The notes beneath the pieces were generated by a model. It saw only the letters and a list, made by a program, of their open reading frames with translations. It did no database searches and had not been told where the DNA came from. Both the position numbers and the translations under genes were made by a program. Positions 1 to 8,389 of a stretch of 64,000 nucleotides of DNA are shown piece after piece (position 1 is the stretch's first letter; every line of letters begins with the position of its first letter). Source of the DNA: Actinomycetospora succinea (lineage in GTDB: Bacteria > Actinomycetota > Actinomycetes > Mycobacteriales > Pseudonocardiaceae); contig NZ_SNYO01000009.1 of assembly GCF_004363095.1 (NCBI RefSeq), forward strand, positions 184,980 to 248,979, given 5' to 3'.

Positions 1-1874
1 AGCGCCCCGACAGCCAGGTGCTCGGCGTGCGCGCCGCCGACGACCTGCGCTGGGGGCTGCCGTCCGGCGAGCCCGTGCCGGTCGACGAGCTGCTCGCGCG
101 CGTCGGGCTCGAGGGCGCGGTAGACCGGGAGACCGCGACGCTCTCGGGCGGCGAGCTGCAGCGCCTCGCGGTCGCCGCGCTGCTCGCCCGGCGGCCCGCG
201 GTCGTCGTCAGCGACGAGAGCACCGCGATGCTCGACCCCGAGGGCCGCACCGAGGTCACCGACCTGCTGCGCAGCCTCACGCGGACCGAGGGCGTCGGCG
301 TCCTGCACATCACCCACCACGACCCGGGCTCGGCGGACGTCGCCGTCGCGCTGCCCGGCCCCGACCTCGCGCGGGCGACCCCGCCGGGCGCGTGGGGGCC
401 GCCCCGGCCGCCGGCGGGCGGGACGCTGCGCCTGCGCGGGGTCGACGTCGTCCACGACGCCGGCACGCCGTGGCGCCGCCCGGTGCTGCACGACGTCGAC
501 CTGCGCATCCCCGCCGGGAGCACGGTCCTGGTCACCGGCCCGAACGGCGCCGGCAAGACGAGCCTCGCGTGGCTGCTCGCCGGACTCGCCACCCCGGCGC
601 GCGGCACCGTCACCCTCGACGGCGCGCCGCTGCGCAACGGGCGCGACGGCGCGCTGCTCGCGATCCAGCACGCCCGTCCCGCGCTGCTGCGGCCCACCGT
701 CGGCGAGGAGGTCGAGGACGCCGCCGGCGTCGGCCCGCGCACCGCCGACACCACGCTCGCCGCGCTCGGCCTCGACCCCGCCGTCTACCGCGACCGGCCG
801 GTCGACGAGCTCTCCGGCGGCGAGCAGCGCCGGGTCCTGCTCGCGGGCCTGCTCGGGGCGGGGCCGCGCGTGCTGGTGCTCGACGAGCCGCTCGCGGGCC
901 TCGACGCGGACGCCGCGTCGGCGGTGCGCGAGGCGCTGCGGGCGGCCCGCGCCGCGGGGACCACGCTCGTGATCGTCACCCACGACACCGCGCCGGTGGC
1001 CGACCTCGCCGACACCGTGCTGCACGTCGAGGACGGCGCCGTGCACGGGCGGCCGGAATGGGTGGGGACCTCGCCCGCCGAGGGCGTCGAGAAGCGGGGC
1101 CGCGGTGCCCTCGGGGCGGTGCGCACGCTGCCGACCCCGTCGCCGCTGCACCGCGCCTGGGCCGGCACGAAGATCGCGGCGCTGGTGGCCGTGGCCGCCG
1201 CCCTGTTCGTCGACCCGACCTGGCCGACGCTCGCCGCCGCGACCGCGGTCCTGCTGGTCGGCGCGGTCGCGGCCCGCCTGCCCCGCGGCGCCGTCCCCCG
1301 CCCGCCGCGCTGGCTGCTGCTCTGGCTGCCGGCGATCGTGCTCTCGACGATCGGCACGCTGCCCCCGGTGGTCACGGTGCTCGGCACCGAGGTGAGCCTG
1401 GGCGGGCTGGAACGGGTCGTGCTGTTCCTCGCGACCACGCTGGTGTCGCTGCTCGGGGCGGCGCTGCTGGTCGCGACCACGCCGCTCGGCGCGCTCCCGC
1501 CGCTGCTCGAGCGCGTGGTCCGCGTCGGGCGGCGGCTGCGCATCCCGCTGGGCACCCCGGCGACGGGGATCGCGCTCGGCCTGCGCCTGGTGCCGCTGCT
1601 CCTCGCCGAGGGGCGCACCGCCTGGCTCCTGCTCGGTCAGCGCCGTCCCGCGGGGCGCGTGCACGTCACCGCGCGCGAGCAGCTGCGCCTGGGCGTGCGG
1701 ACCGCGATGCTCGCCTGCGCCATGGCCGCCCGCCGCGCCGCCGAGACGGGCGAGGCGATCACGGCGCGCGGCGGCCTCGGCGCCATCGCCGGCCCCGACC
1801 AGCGCCCGGGGCGCCGCGACCTGGTGCTCTTGCTCGTCGTCGTCGCGATCCTGGCGGTCGGGCTGGCGTTCTGA
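1..1874 (+). CDS. ECF transporter energising module, ATPase-ATPase-EcfT fusion (5' partial)
   Basis: The frame is already open at base 3, so the gene enters from the left and the GTG at 18 is internal. Domain order: C-terminal part of a first ABC ATPase (Q-loop-like PDSQVLG at the edge, signature SGGELQ near 145); a complete second ATPase (Walker A GPNGAGKT near 540, signature SGGEQRR near 815, Walker B VLVLDEP near 870); then several hydrophobic helices and an EcfT-type coupling motif AITARGG near 1757. Such proteins form the cytoplasmic motor and membrane scaffold of energy-coupling-factor vitamin or metal importers. Having both ATPases and the T component in one chain is an uncommon but known actinobacterial arrangement. 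The substrate-binding S component is not visible. The cob genes just downstream suggest cobalt or a corrinoid-related substrate, but this is inference. Confidence 0.85.
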   Translation, partial: RPDSQVLGVRAADDLRWGLPSGEPVPVDELLARVGLEGAVDRETATLSGGELQRLAVAALLARRPAVVVSDESTAMLDPEGRTEVTDLLRSLTRTEGVGVLHITHHDPGSADVAVALPGPDLARATPPGAWGPPRPPAGGTLRLRGVDVVHDAGTPWRRPVLHDVDLRIPAGSTVLVTGPNGAGKTSLAWLLAGLATPARGTVTLDGAPLRNGRDGALLAIQHARPALLRPTVGEEVEDAAGVGPRTADTTLAALGLDPAVYRDRPVDELSGGEQRRVLLAGLLGAGPRVLVLDEPLAGLDADAASAVREALRAARAAGTTLVIVTHDTAPVADLADTVLHVEDGAVHGRPEWVGTSPAEGVEKRGRGALGAVRTLPTPSPLHRAWAGTKIAALVAVAAALFVDPTWPTLAAATAVLLVGAVAARLPRGAVPRPPRWLLLWLPAIVLSTIGTLPPVVTVLGTEVSLGGLERVVLFLATTLVSLLGAALLVATTPLGALPPLLERVVRVGRRLRIPLGTPATGIALGLRLVPLLLAEGRTAWLLLGQRRPAGRVHVTAREQLRLGVRTAMLACAMAARRAAETGEAITARGGLGAIAGPDQRPGRRDLVLLLVVVAILAVGLAF

Positions 1875-1903
1875 GGGCTCGACCCGTGTCCTCGGGACAC
1901 GGG

Positions 1904-2611
1904 TCAGAACGTCGCGAGAGCCTCGTCCACCGACGCGACCGTCGCGACGCCGTCCGGGAGCGGTGGGCGGTCCACGAGCAGCACGGGCAGCGACCGCTCG
2001 CGCGCCGCGACCAGCTTCGCCTCCGTCGCGCCGCCCGAGTCCTTGGCGACGACGACGGTGATGCCGTGGCGGTCGAGCAGGGCGCGCTCGTCGTCGAGGG
2101 CGAACGGGCCGCGGGCGAGGACGAGCTCGGCGCGGGCGGGCAGCACGTCGGGCGCCTCGATGGCCCGCACGAGGAACCACGCGTCGACGTCGACGAACGC
2201 CTCGACGCCCTGGCGGCCGGTAGCGAGGAGGACGCGCGCGTCGGCCGGGATCGCCCGGGCGGCGTCGGCGAGCGAGCCCACCCGCGTCCACCGGTCCCCC
2301 GGCCCCGCCGTCCACCCGGGCCGGCGCAGCACCAGCAGCGGCGTCTCGGTGCGCGCCGCGGCCGCCGCGGCGTGCTCGGTCATCGTCGCCGCGAACGGGT
2401 GCGTCGCGTCGACGAGCACGTCGACGTCGCCCAGCGCCGCGGCCAGCCCGTCGACGCCGCCGAAGCCGCCGGTGCGGACCTCGCCCGCGGGCAGCCGCGG
2501 GTGGCGCGTGCGACCCGCGAGCGACGTCGTGACGTCGTCGCCGCGGTCGGCGAGCCGCGTCGCGAGCTCGCGCGCCTCGGCCGTGCCGCCGAGCACGAGC
2601 ACCCGGCTCAC
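1904..2611 (-). CDS. cobK: Precorrin-6A reductase CobK
   Basis: 235 residues, normal for CobK. It reduces precorrin-6A to dihydro-precorrin-6 (precorrin-6B) with NADPH in aerobic cobalamin synthesis. Visible family marks are the N-terminal nucleotide-binding LVLGGTAEAREL (residues 5-16), DATHPFA (68-74) and a central LRRPGW. The start is GTG at 2611; no strong ribosome site precedes it. It is the last gene of a minus-strand cobL-cobM-cobK set, separated from cobM by 151 bases that hold two tandem hairpin repeats. It is convergent with the ECF gene, 29 bases away. Confidence 0.93.
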   Translation of the reverse strand: MSRVLVLGGTAEARELATRLADRGDDVTTSLAGRTRHPRLPAGEVRTGGFGGVDGLAAALGDVDVLVDATHPFAATMTEHAAAAAARTETPLLVLRRPGWTAGPGDRWTRVGSLADAARAIPADARVLLATGRQGVEAFVDVDAWFLVRAIEAPDVLPARAELVLARGPFALDDERALLDRHGITVVVAKDSGGATEAKLVAARERSLPVLLVDRPPLPDGVATVASVDEALATF

Positions 2612-2627
2612 GAGCCGTTCCCGCGGC

Positions 2628-2746
2628 GGGCGCCCCTCGCCGATCTAGCCGAGCGAAGGTGCCCTTCGCTCAGAAGCGGCGCGCCGACCCCGTTCCGGCG
2701 AGGGGCGCCCCTCGCCGATCTAGTCGAGCGAAGGTGCCCTTCGCTC
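2628..2746. repeat. Tandem 44-base hairpin repeat in the cob operon
   Basis: Two copies, 2628-2671 and 2703-2746, differ at a single position (C or T after GATCTAG). Each begins GGGCGCCCCTCGCCGATCTAG and ends in a perfect 9-base-pair stem, GAGCGAAGG / CCTTCGCTC, with a TGC loop. Around the second copy GGCGAGGGGCGCCCCTCGCC is a perfect 20-base palindrome. The pair fills the cobM-cobK gap. It could be a 3' mRNA-stabilising or attenuating structure, or a REP-like element; nothing here decides between these. No T-run follows the stems. Confidence 0.85.
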
Positions 2747-2762
2747 GGAACCGGGGTGCGCC

Positions 2763-3506
2763 TCACGGCCGGGCGCGCGCCGCGGAGTAGAGGTGCGAGT
2801 CGCAGCCCTCGGCGACGCCGACCACCGCGCCGACGACGATCACCGCGGTCCGGAGCACGCCGGCGTCGGCGACCTTCTCCGCGATGTCGGCGAGCGTGCC
2901 GCGCAGGACCACCTCGTCGTCGCGCGACGCCCGCGCCACGACCGCCACGGGCTCGGACGCCGGCCGGTGCTGCAGCAACGCCTCCACGACCGACGCGCAA
3001 CGCTGCACGGCGAGGTGCAGCACGAGCGTCCCGCCGGCCGCGGCCCAGACGTCGAGCGACTCCCCCGGCGGCATCGGCGTCGCGTTGGCGGCGTCGCGCG
3101 TGAGCACCACCGACTGCCCCACGCCGGGCACGGTCAGCTCGGTGCGCAGCGCCGCCGCGGCGGCCGCGAAGGCCGGGACGCCGGGCACGATCTCCCACGG
3201 CACGCCGGCGGCGTCGAGGCGGCGGGTCTGCTCGGCGACGGCGGAGAACACCGCCGGGTCGCCGGAGCACAGGCGCGCGACGTCGTGGCCGGCCTCGTGG
3301 GCCTCCACCAGCTCGGTGGTGATCTCGTCGAGCGTCATCCGCGCCGTGTCGACCTTGCGGGCGTGCGGCGGGCACTGCGCGAGCAGCTCCTCGGGCACCA
3401 GCGAGCCCGCGTAGAGGCAGACGGGGCTGGTCGCGAGCGCCCGCAGCCCGCGCACGGTGATGAGGTCGGGGGCGCCGGGCCCGGCACCGACGAAGCGGAC
3501 GGTCAC
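2763..3506 (-). CDS. cobM: Precorrin-4 C11-methyltransferase CobM
   Basis: 247 residues. It transfers a methyl group from SAM to C11 of precorrin-4 to give precorrin-5. The tetrapyrrole-methylase marks are FVGAGPGAPDLIT (residues 5-17), YAGSLV (32-37), LCSGDPAVFSA (79-89) and VPGVPAF. The CobM-type DTARMTLDEI segment separates it from CobI, CobJ and SUMT-like relatives. Start GTG at 3506 overlaps the cobL stop by four bases (GTGA), so the two are translationally coupled. Confidence 0.93.
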   Translation of the reverse strand: MTVRFVGAGPGAPDLITVRGLRALATSPVCLYAGSLVPEELLAQCPPHARKVDTARMTLDEITTELVEAHEAGHDVARLCSGDPAVFSAVAEQTRRLDAAGVPWEIVPGVPAFAAAAAALRTELTVPGVGQSVVLTRDAANATPMPPGESLDVWAAAGGTLVLHLAVQRCASVVEALLQHRPASEPVAVVARASRDDEVVLRGTLADIAEKVADAGVLRTAVIVVGAVVGVAEGCDSHLYSAARARP

Positions 3507-4705
3507 GCAGAGTCCTTCCGGTGGATCAGCTGGGTCACGCCGGCCAGCGCCCGCCAGCCGCCGAAGCGCCCGACCGGGGCGACGCGCTCGACGGCGATCC
3601 GGCGCAGCGCCCCGCCGTGCGCGGCCCGGAACGCGACGAGCGCGGCCTCACCCTCGACGGTGACCGTGTTGACGACGAGCCGCCCGCCCGGGCGCAGCGC
3701 CTCCCACACGGTGTCGAGCATGCCGGGCGCCGAGGCCCCGCCGCCGACGAAGACGGCGTCGGGCGGGTCCAGGTCCGCGAGCGCCTCCGGCGCCCGCCCG
3801 ACGACCACGCGCAGGGCGGGCACGCCGAGCGCCGAGGCGTTCTCCCGGATCCGGGCCGCGCGGTCCTCGCGGACCTCGACGGTCACCGCGCGGCAGGCGG
3901 CGTGGTGGCGCATCCACTCGATCCCGATGCTGCCCGCGCCGCCGCCGACGTCCCAGAGCAGGGCGCCGGGCACCGGGCGCAGCGCGGCGACCGAGAGCGT
4001 GCGCACCTCGGACTTCGTCAGCTGGCCGTCGTGGGCGTAGGCGTCGTCGGGCAGGCCGGGGGCGCGGCCCAGCAGCTCGTCGGCCGGCACCTCGGGGCAG
4101 GCGACGGCGACGACGGCGAGCGGGTCGCCCGCCGGGTGCGTCCACTCCTCGGCGCGACCGTCGACCCGGCTCTCCTCCGGCGCGCCGAGCGATCCGAGCA
4201 CGGTCAGCGTCGCGGCGCCGTAGCCCCACGTGGTCAGGGCGGCGGCGAGCGCGGCCGGCGTCTCGCCGTCGGGGACGAGCACGAGCAGGCGCCGCCGCGG
4301 CGCCAGGGCGGCGCGCACGGCGGCGAGCGGGCGCCCGACGGTCGAGAGCACCTCGACGTCCTGCGCGGCCCAGCCCAGCCGGGCGCAGGCGAGCGCCGCC
4401 GACGAGGGCGCGGGCAGCACGGCCGCCGCGGGGTCGCGCGCCAGCACCGCCGACCCGATCCCGTAGAACGTCGGGTCACCGCTGGCCAGGACGGCGAGCT
4501 CGCGGTCGGCGTGCTCGTCGAGCAGGCCCGGCAGCGACGCCATCAGCGGCGTGGGCCAGGTGACCTGCTCGGCCGACAACGAGGGCAGCAGCGCGAGCTG
4601 GCGGGGCGCGCCGAGGACGACGTCGGCCTTCTCGAGGGCCCGGCGGGCGGGCTCACCCAGCCCGGGCCATCCCTCGGCACCGATGCCGACCACGGTCACG
4701 CTCAC
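3503..4705 (-). CDS. cobL: Precorrin-6Y C5,15-methyltransferase (decarboxylating) CobL
   Basis: 400 residues, the bifunctional CobL type. The N-terminal CbiE-like methylase (about 1-200; GIGAEGWPGL at 7-16, ASGDPTFYGIG at 74-84) handles C5. The C-terminal CbiT-like domain (about 210-400; SAM loop DVGGGAGSIGIEW at 252-264) methylates C15 and drives decarboxylation of the acetate side chain, giving precorrin-8. It is the first gene of the cob set in this window. Only 46 bases separate it from the thioesterase gene upstream, with no room for a cobalamin riboswitch, so expression may come from further upstream. Confidence 0.93.
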   Translation of the reverse strand: MSVTVVGIGAEGWPGLGEPARRALEKADVVLGAPRQLALLPSLSAEQVTWPTPLMASLPGLLDEHADRELAVLASGDPTFYGIGSAVLARDPAAAVLPAPSSAALACARLGWAAQDVEVLSTVGRPLAAVRAALAPRRRLLVLVPDGETPAALAAALTTWGYGAATLTVLGSLGAPEESRVDGRAEEWTHPAGDPLAVVAVACPEVPADELLGRAPGLPDDAYAHDGQLTKSEVRTLSVAALRPVPGALLWDVGGGAGSIGIEWMRHHAACRAVTVEVREDRAARIRENASALGVPALRVVVGRAPEALADLDPPDAVFVGGGASAPGMLDTVWEALRPGGRLVVNTVTVEGEAALVAFRAAHGGALRRIAVERVAPVGRFGGWRALAGVTQLIHRKDSA

Positions 4706-4751
4706 CGCGACACCTCATCACGCGGGCCGCCGTCCGTCGCCGGGAGACTCG

Positions 4752-5585
4752 TCACCCCGCGCTGTAGCGCAGCCCCGTCACGGTCAGCACCGTGCGGTCG
4801 CGGTCGTCCCGCAGCACCGCGCGGCCGCTGCGCAGGCGCCGCCCGCCGTGCTCGACCTCGGTGGTGACGTGCACGGTGCGGCCGTCGACGGGCACGGCGC
4901 GCAGGAACGTCGCGGTCGCCTCGTCCGGCGGGCCGCCGAGCACGTCCGCCAGCATGACCGCCGGCAGCGACGCGAGCACCCCGCCCTGCACGACGCCGGC
5001 GTAGTTGACCGCGAGCGGGTCGGGCGAGGCCCCGTCGACGACCAGGTCGGCGGCCCGCCGCGGCGGCTCCGACCAGGCCGGGGCGTCGCCCGGGCGCGTG
5101 GTCGTTGCCACCGCGTCGGCCAGCACCGCGTTCCGCCCGGTGGCGCGCGCGACCGTGCGCCCGGCGTCGTCGGTGATCACCGCGGTGCTCAGGGCGACGT
5201 CGTCGGCCTTCTCGTCGAGGGTGCCGACGCCGTGGAGGCCGCCCACGACGTCGCGGTCGACGACGTGCACCGTCAGCCGCAGCGTCGTGATCCGCTCCCC
5301 CGGCGCCAGCGTGCCCGTGACGGCGAGCCCGGAGACGAAGTCGGCGAGCAGCCAGAGCGCCGCGTCGAGACCCCGCGCGTCGGCGCCCGGCAGGGTCGCG
5401 ACGGCGCGCCCCGGCTCGATCGAGCGCAGGCGCGCCCCGACGACGGCGTGCACCGGGGCGAGCGCGAGGTCGTCGTCGACGCAGCGCCGCAACTGCGCGA
5501 GCGGCGCCTCCAGGGCCGTGCTCAGGACCGCGCGCCGGAGCGGATGCGCGGCGTGACCCCGGTGAGCTCGACCGCGAGGTCCCAC
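4752..5585 (-). CDS. Double hot-dog-fold thioesterase family protein
   Basis: Up to 277 residues with two PaaI-like hot-dog repeats: the first around residues 35-155 (RLRSIEPGRAVATLPG), the second about 185-277 (AVNYAGVVQGGVLASLPAVM). Members hydrolyse acyl-CoA esters; the substrate cannot be read from sequence. The start is uncertain. The GTG at 5585 lies 64 bases inside the SDR gene. A CTG at 5525 would give a 4-base overlap (CTGA) with the SDR stop and begins exactly where family-like sequence starts. It follows the SDR gene and is probably co-transcribed with it. Confidence 0.72.
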   Translation of the reverse strand: MGPRGRAHRGHAAHPLRRAVLSTALEAPLAQLRRCVDDDLALAPVHAVVGARLRSIEPGRAVATLPGADARGLDAALWLLADFVSGLAVTGTLAPGERITTLRLTVHVVDRDVVGGLHGVGTLDEKADDVALSTAVITDDAGRTVARATGRNAVLADAVATTTRPGDAPAWSEPPRRAADLVVDGASPDPLAVNYAGVVQGGVLASLPAVMLADVLGGPPDEATATFLRAVPVDGRTVHVTTEVEHGGRRLRSGRAVLRDDRDRTVLTVTGLRYSAG

Positions 5586-6430
5586 AGGGCGGCCTGGGTC
5601 TCGCGGTCGTGCGACGCGACCGTGGAGCCCACCGGCACCGGCGGCCCCGAGATCTCCTGGAACCCGCTCGGACCGACGTAGGTGCCGCCGGGCAGGTCGG
5701 GCACCGTCGCCGCGTACAGCGTGGGCTGGGCGCCCATCGCCGGGCCCTGGGCCACGACCTTGTTGAACACCCCCATCACCGCGTCCTGCACCGACTCGGT
5801 GCGGCTCTGCAGGTTGGTGGCGCTGTAGCCGGGGTGCGCGGCCATCGAGCGCAGCGGCGAGCCAGCGGCGACGAACCGGTGCTCGAGCTCGTAGGCGAAC
5901 ATGAGGTCGGCGAGCTTGGACTGCCCGTAGGCGAGCCAGCGCTGGTAGCGGCGGCGGCGCCAGTTGAGGTCGGACAGGTCGATGCTGCCGATGCGGTGCG
6001 CGGCGCTCGAGAGCGTCACCACGCGGTCGGTGAGGACGTCGAGCAGCAGCCCGGTGAGCGCGAAGTGGCCGAGGAAGTTGGTGCCGACCTGCATCTCGAA
6101 GCCGTCGACCGTGCGCCGCTCCGGGATCGCCATCAGCCCGGCGTTGTTCACCAGCACGTCGACGGGGCCGTCGAGGTCGGCGACGAACGCGCGCACCGAG
6201 GCGAGGTCGGCGAGGTCGAGCTTCCGGACGTCGGTGGTGCCACGGGCGCCGTCGCCGATCTCCGCGGCCGCCCGGGCGCCCTTCTCGGTGTCGCGCACGG
6301 CGAGCACGACCCGGGCGCCGGCGCGCACGAGGTCACGGGAGGCCTCGAGGCCGATCCCGGAGTTGGCGCCGGTCACGACGAAGGTGCGGCCTGACTGGTC
6401 GCCGATGTCGGCGGGAGTCCACGCAGTCAT
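5522..6430 (-). CDS. Short-chain dehydrogenase/reductase (protochlorophyllide-reductase-like SDR)
   Basis: 302 residues from the ATG at 6430, chosen because the Rossmann fold begins directly after it (TFVVTGANSGIG, residues 16-27). Other SDR marks are NNAGL, a Ser in LSSAAH and the catalytic YGQSK. The TGANSGIG plus RDTEKG pattern is that of NADP-dependent 'oxidoreductase' SDRs related to retinol dehydrogenase and protochlorophyllide reductase. The substrate is unknown. The downstream thioesterase overlaps its 3' end. Confidence 0.86.
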   Translation of the reverse strand: MTAWTPADIGDQSGRTFVVTGANSGIGLEASRDLVRAGARVVLAVRDTEKGARAAAEIGDGARGTTDVRKLDLADLASVRAFVADLDGPVDVLVNNAGLMAIPERRTVDGFEMQVGTNFLGHFALTGLLLDVLTDRVVTLSSAAHRIGSIDLSDLNWRRRRYQRWLAYGQSKLADLMFAYELEHRFVAAGSPLRSMAAHPGYSATNLQSRTESVQDAVMGVFNKVVAQGPAMGAQPTLYAATVPDLPGGTYVGPSGFQEISGPPVPVGSTVASHDRETQAALWDLAVELTGVTPRIRSGARS

Positions 6431-6470
6431 GCGGGATCGGTGCCCCGCCGTCCGCTGCGTCAAACGGTGG

Positions 6471-7199
6471 TCACCGTCGCACGAGGATCTCGGCCAGGTG
6501 GCGGTACACCTCCACGTTCACGCCCAGCCCGACGTGGCTGCCGCGGACCTCGCGGCACTCGGCGTCGTCGGGGCGGCACGACGACGGGCGCACGATCCCG
6601 TCCTCGGCGCTCCAGATCGCGACCACGGGCGGCGGCGTCGGGGCGACCAGGTCGTCGGAGAACGCGCAGGGGCAGCGCACGGTCAGGCAGTGGGGCCGGT
6701 GCGGGCGCACGAGGTTCTGGGCGACGCGCGCCCCGCTGACCGCGGCGAGGGTGAGCACCGACGCGTCGAGCTGCGAGGCCAGCGGGCTGCCGAGCGCGAC
6801 GACCCGCCGGACCAGCCCGGGGCTGCGGACGGCGAGCGCCCTGGCGAACAGGCCGCCGCGGCTGTGCCCGACGAGGGTGACGGGCTCGCCCGCGCGGTCG
6901 GCGACCTCGGCGAGGCGCCGGTCGAGGCGGCGCACGGCGGCCTCGGAGCAGTCGACGTTCCACACGATGCCCGAGCGGTAGGAGCGGTGGCCGATCCGGC
7001 GCAGCCAGTCGTGCAGGACGGTGAGCGAGACGTCGCCGGCGAGGAACCCCGGCACGAGCAGGACCGGCGCGCCCGCGCCGTGCGGCACGTCCTCGCCGCG
7101 CCAGGTGGCGGACAGCAGCAGGCGGGTCAGCTCGAGGTGCAGCCGCGCCTCGCGGAACGGGTGCCCCCACCAACGCACCGGCGGTGGCAGCTCCTTCAC
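6471..7199 (-). CDS. Alpha/beta hydrolase (lipase/esterase-like)
   Basis: 242 residues. The nucleophile elbow is GHSRGG (Ser113), followed by a plausible acid in WSAEDGIV and His in GSHVGL, so the triad looks complete. The oxyanion-side motif LLVPGFLAGD (47-56) is of the class that includes small bacterial lipases and PHB-type esterases. There is no signal peptide, so it is probably cytoplasmic. Its 5' end lies just left of palindrome P1, which separates it from the cupin gene upstream on the same strand. Confidence 0.8.
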   Translation of the reverse strand: MKELPPPVRWWGHPFREARLHLELTRLLLSATWRGEDVPHGAGAPVLLVPGFLAGDVSLTVLHDWLRRIGHRSYRSGIVWNVDCSEAAVRRLDRRLAEVADRAGEPVTLVGHSRGGLFARALAVRSPGLVRRVVALGSPLASQLDASVLTLAAVSGARVAQNLVRPHRPHCLTVRCPCAFSDDLVAPTPPPVVAIWSAEDGIVRPSSCRPDDAECREVRGSHVGLGVNVEVYRHLAEILVRR

Positions 7200-7209
7200 G
7201 CCCCGACCT

Positions 7210-7255
7210 TATGTGAGCGAACTTTGGTGCTATAGCACCAAAGTTCGCTCACATA
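7210..7255. repeat. Palindrome P1
   Basis: Perfect 46-base palindrome centred on CTATAG; the half-arm reads ATGTGAGCGAACTTTGGTG. It lies between the cupin stop (7262) and the start of the hydrolase gene (7199), both on the minus strand, so it could end cupin transcription. There is no T-tract. Confidence 0.9.
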
Positions 7256-7261
7256 CGCCGA

Positions 7262-7624
7262 TCAGCCGCGCGCGTACGTCTCCGCGGTCTTGGTCTCGAA
7301 CTCGAGCCCGATGACGGGCTGGTCGCCGACCACCCAGGCGTCGTGGCCGGGCGTCAGCCGGTAGGTCTCCCCGGCGACGATGTCCGCCTCGGTGCCGTCG
7401 TCCGCGGCCACGTGGATGCATCCCGACACGACGTAGCCCAGGTGGGCCGCCTGGCAGCTCTCCCCGCCGACCACCGGGCGGATGCACTCCGACCACCGCC
7501 ACCCCGGCTGCAGCGTGAGGCGGGCGACGGTCGCGTCGCCCAGCTGCACGACCTCGAGAGTGGTCTTCTCCGGGCTGCGCGTCTCGTCGGGGGCGCCCAT
7601 GTTCCGGTGCTCGATCGCGGGCAT
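7262..7624 (-). CDS. Cupin-domain protein
   Basis: 120 residues. Start ATG at 7624 has a good ribosome site (GAGGAG) and fits the domain. One cupin barrel is visible: PGWRWSECIRP, then HLGYVVSGCIHV and AGETYRLTPGHDAWVVGD. It is a small stand-alone cupin, a class often annotated only as 'cupin'. Metal ligands are partly unusual (SECIRP in place of a typical HxH). Function unknown; it could bind a small molecule or act as an isomerase or dioxygenase. Confidence 0.75.
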   Translation of the reverse strand: MPAIEHRNMGAPDETRSPEKTTLEVVQLGDATVARLTLQPGWRWSECIRPVVGGESCQAAHLGYVVSGCIHVAADDGTEADIVAGETYRLTPGHDAWVVGDQPVIGLEFETKTAETYARG

Positions 7625-7750
7625 GGCGGTTCTCCTCTGGGGGTCTCCTCTTCTCCGCGGCTCCTGGATGCGCCACGGGGTCGCCCAGTGTGAGCGCATC
7701 GGGGAGGGTCGGCGGCGGGCACCACTCGTTCGGCCCAGCGAAAGCTCGCG

Positions 7751-8389
7751 TCAGCGCGTCAGATAGTGAACGACGGCGAGCACCCGACGGTGGTCGTCGT
7801 CCGTCGCGGCGAGCCCGAGGGCGTCGTAGATGCCCGACGAGTGCGCCACCACGGCCTTCTCGGTGATCGAGAGCCGGCGGGCGATCCCGCTGTTCGTGCG
7901 GCCCTCGGCGATGAGGGCCAGCACCTGGCGCCGGCGCGGGCCGAGACCGTCGATCGCGTCGTCGCGGCGGGCCATCATCGCGCCGACGACCTCGGGGTCG
8001 AGCGCCGTGCCCCCGCCCGCGACCCGGCGAAGGTCCTCGCAGAACCCGACGCCGTCGGCGATCCGGTACTTGAGCAGGTACCCGACGCCCGCCGCGCGAT
8101 CCCCGAGCAGCTCGCGCGCGTAGCGGCGCTGGACGTGCTGGGACAGGACGACGACCCCGGTCCCCGGCATCTCGGCCCGCACGCGCACCGCGGCGCGCAG
8201 CCCGTCGTCGGTGTTCGTGGGCGGCATCCGGATGTCGGTGACGAGCACGTCGGGCCCGTGGCGGCGGACCAGCTCGACGACCTCGTCGGCGTCCGACGCG
8301 CTGCCCGCGACCTCGATGCCGGCGCGCTCGAGCACCAGCACCAGGCCCTCGCGCAGCAGGGCCTCGTCCTCGCCGATCACGACCCGCAC
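7751..8389 (-). CDS. NarL/LuxR-family response regulator
   Basis: 212 residues. The receiver domain (1-120) has the acidic pocket ED (7-8), phospho-acceptor Asp52 in LVTDIRMP and Lys in YLLKYR. The C-terminal LuxR HTH (about 148-205) has RRRQVLALIAEGRTNSGIARRLSITEKAV. The start GTG at 8389 has GGAGGT just upstream, and the gene begins 13 bases inside the sensor kinase gene, so kinase and regulator are coupled. It should bind DNA when phosphorylated; targets are unknown. The AVVHYL C-terminus is complete. Confidence 0.9.
   Translation of the reverse strand: MRVVIGEDEALLREGLVLVLERAGIEVAGSASDADEVVELVRRHGPDVLVTDIRMPPTNTDDGLRAAVRVRAEMPGTGVVVLSQHVQRRYARELLGDRAAGVGYLLKYRIADGVGFCEDLRRVAGGGTALDPEVVGAMMARRDDAIDGLGPRRRQVLALIAEGRTNSGIARRLSITEKAVVAHSSGIYDALGLAATDDDHRRVLAVVHYLTR

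Noticed and set aside
2628..2746. CRISPR array
   Set aside because: Only two repeats, no second spacer and no cas genes; the repeat is a hairpin within an operon gap.
392..3103. A 903-codon open frame on the plus strand
   Set aside because: It lies across the ECF gene in another frame and antisense to cobK and most of cobM, and reads as Arg/Ala/Pro-rich text typical of GC-rich shadow frames.
4706..4751. Cobalamin riboswitch before cobL
   Set aside because: The gap is 46 bases, too short, and no B12-box-like sequence is present.
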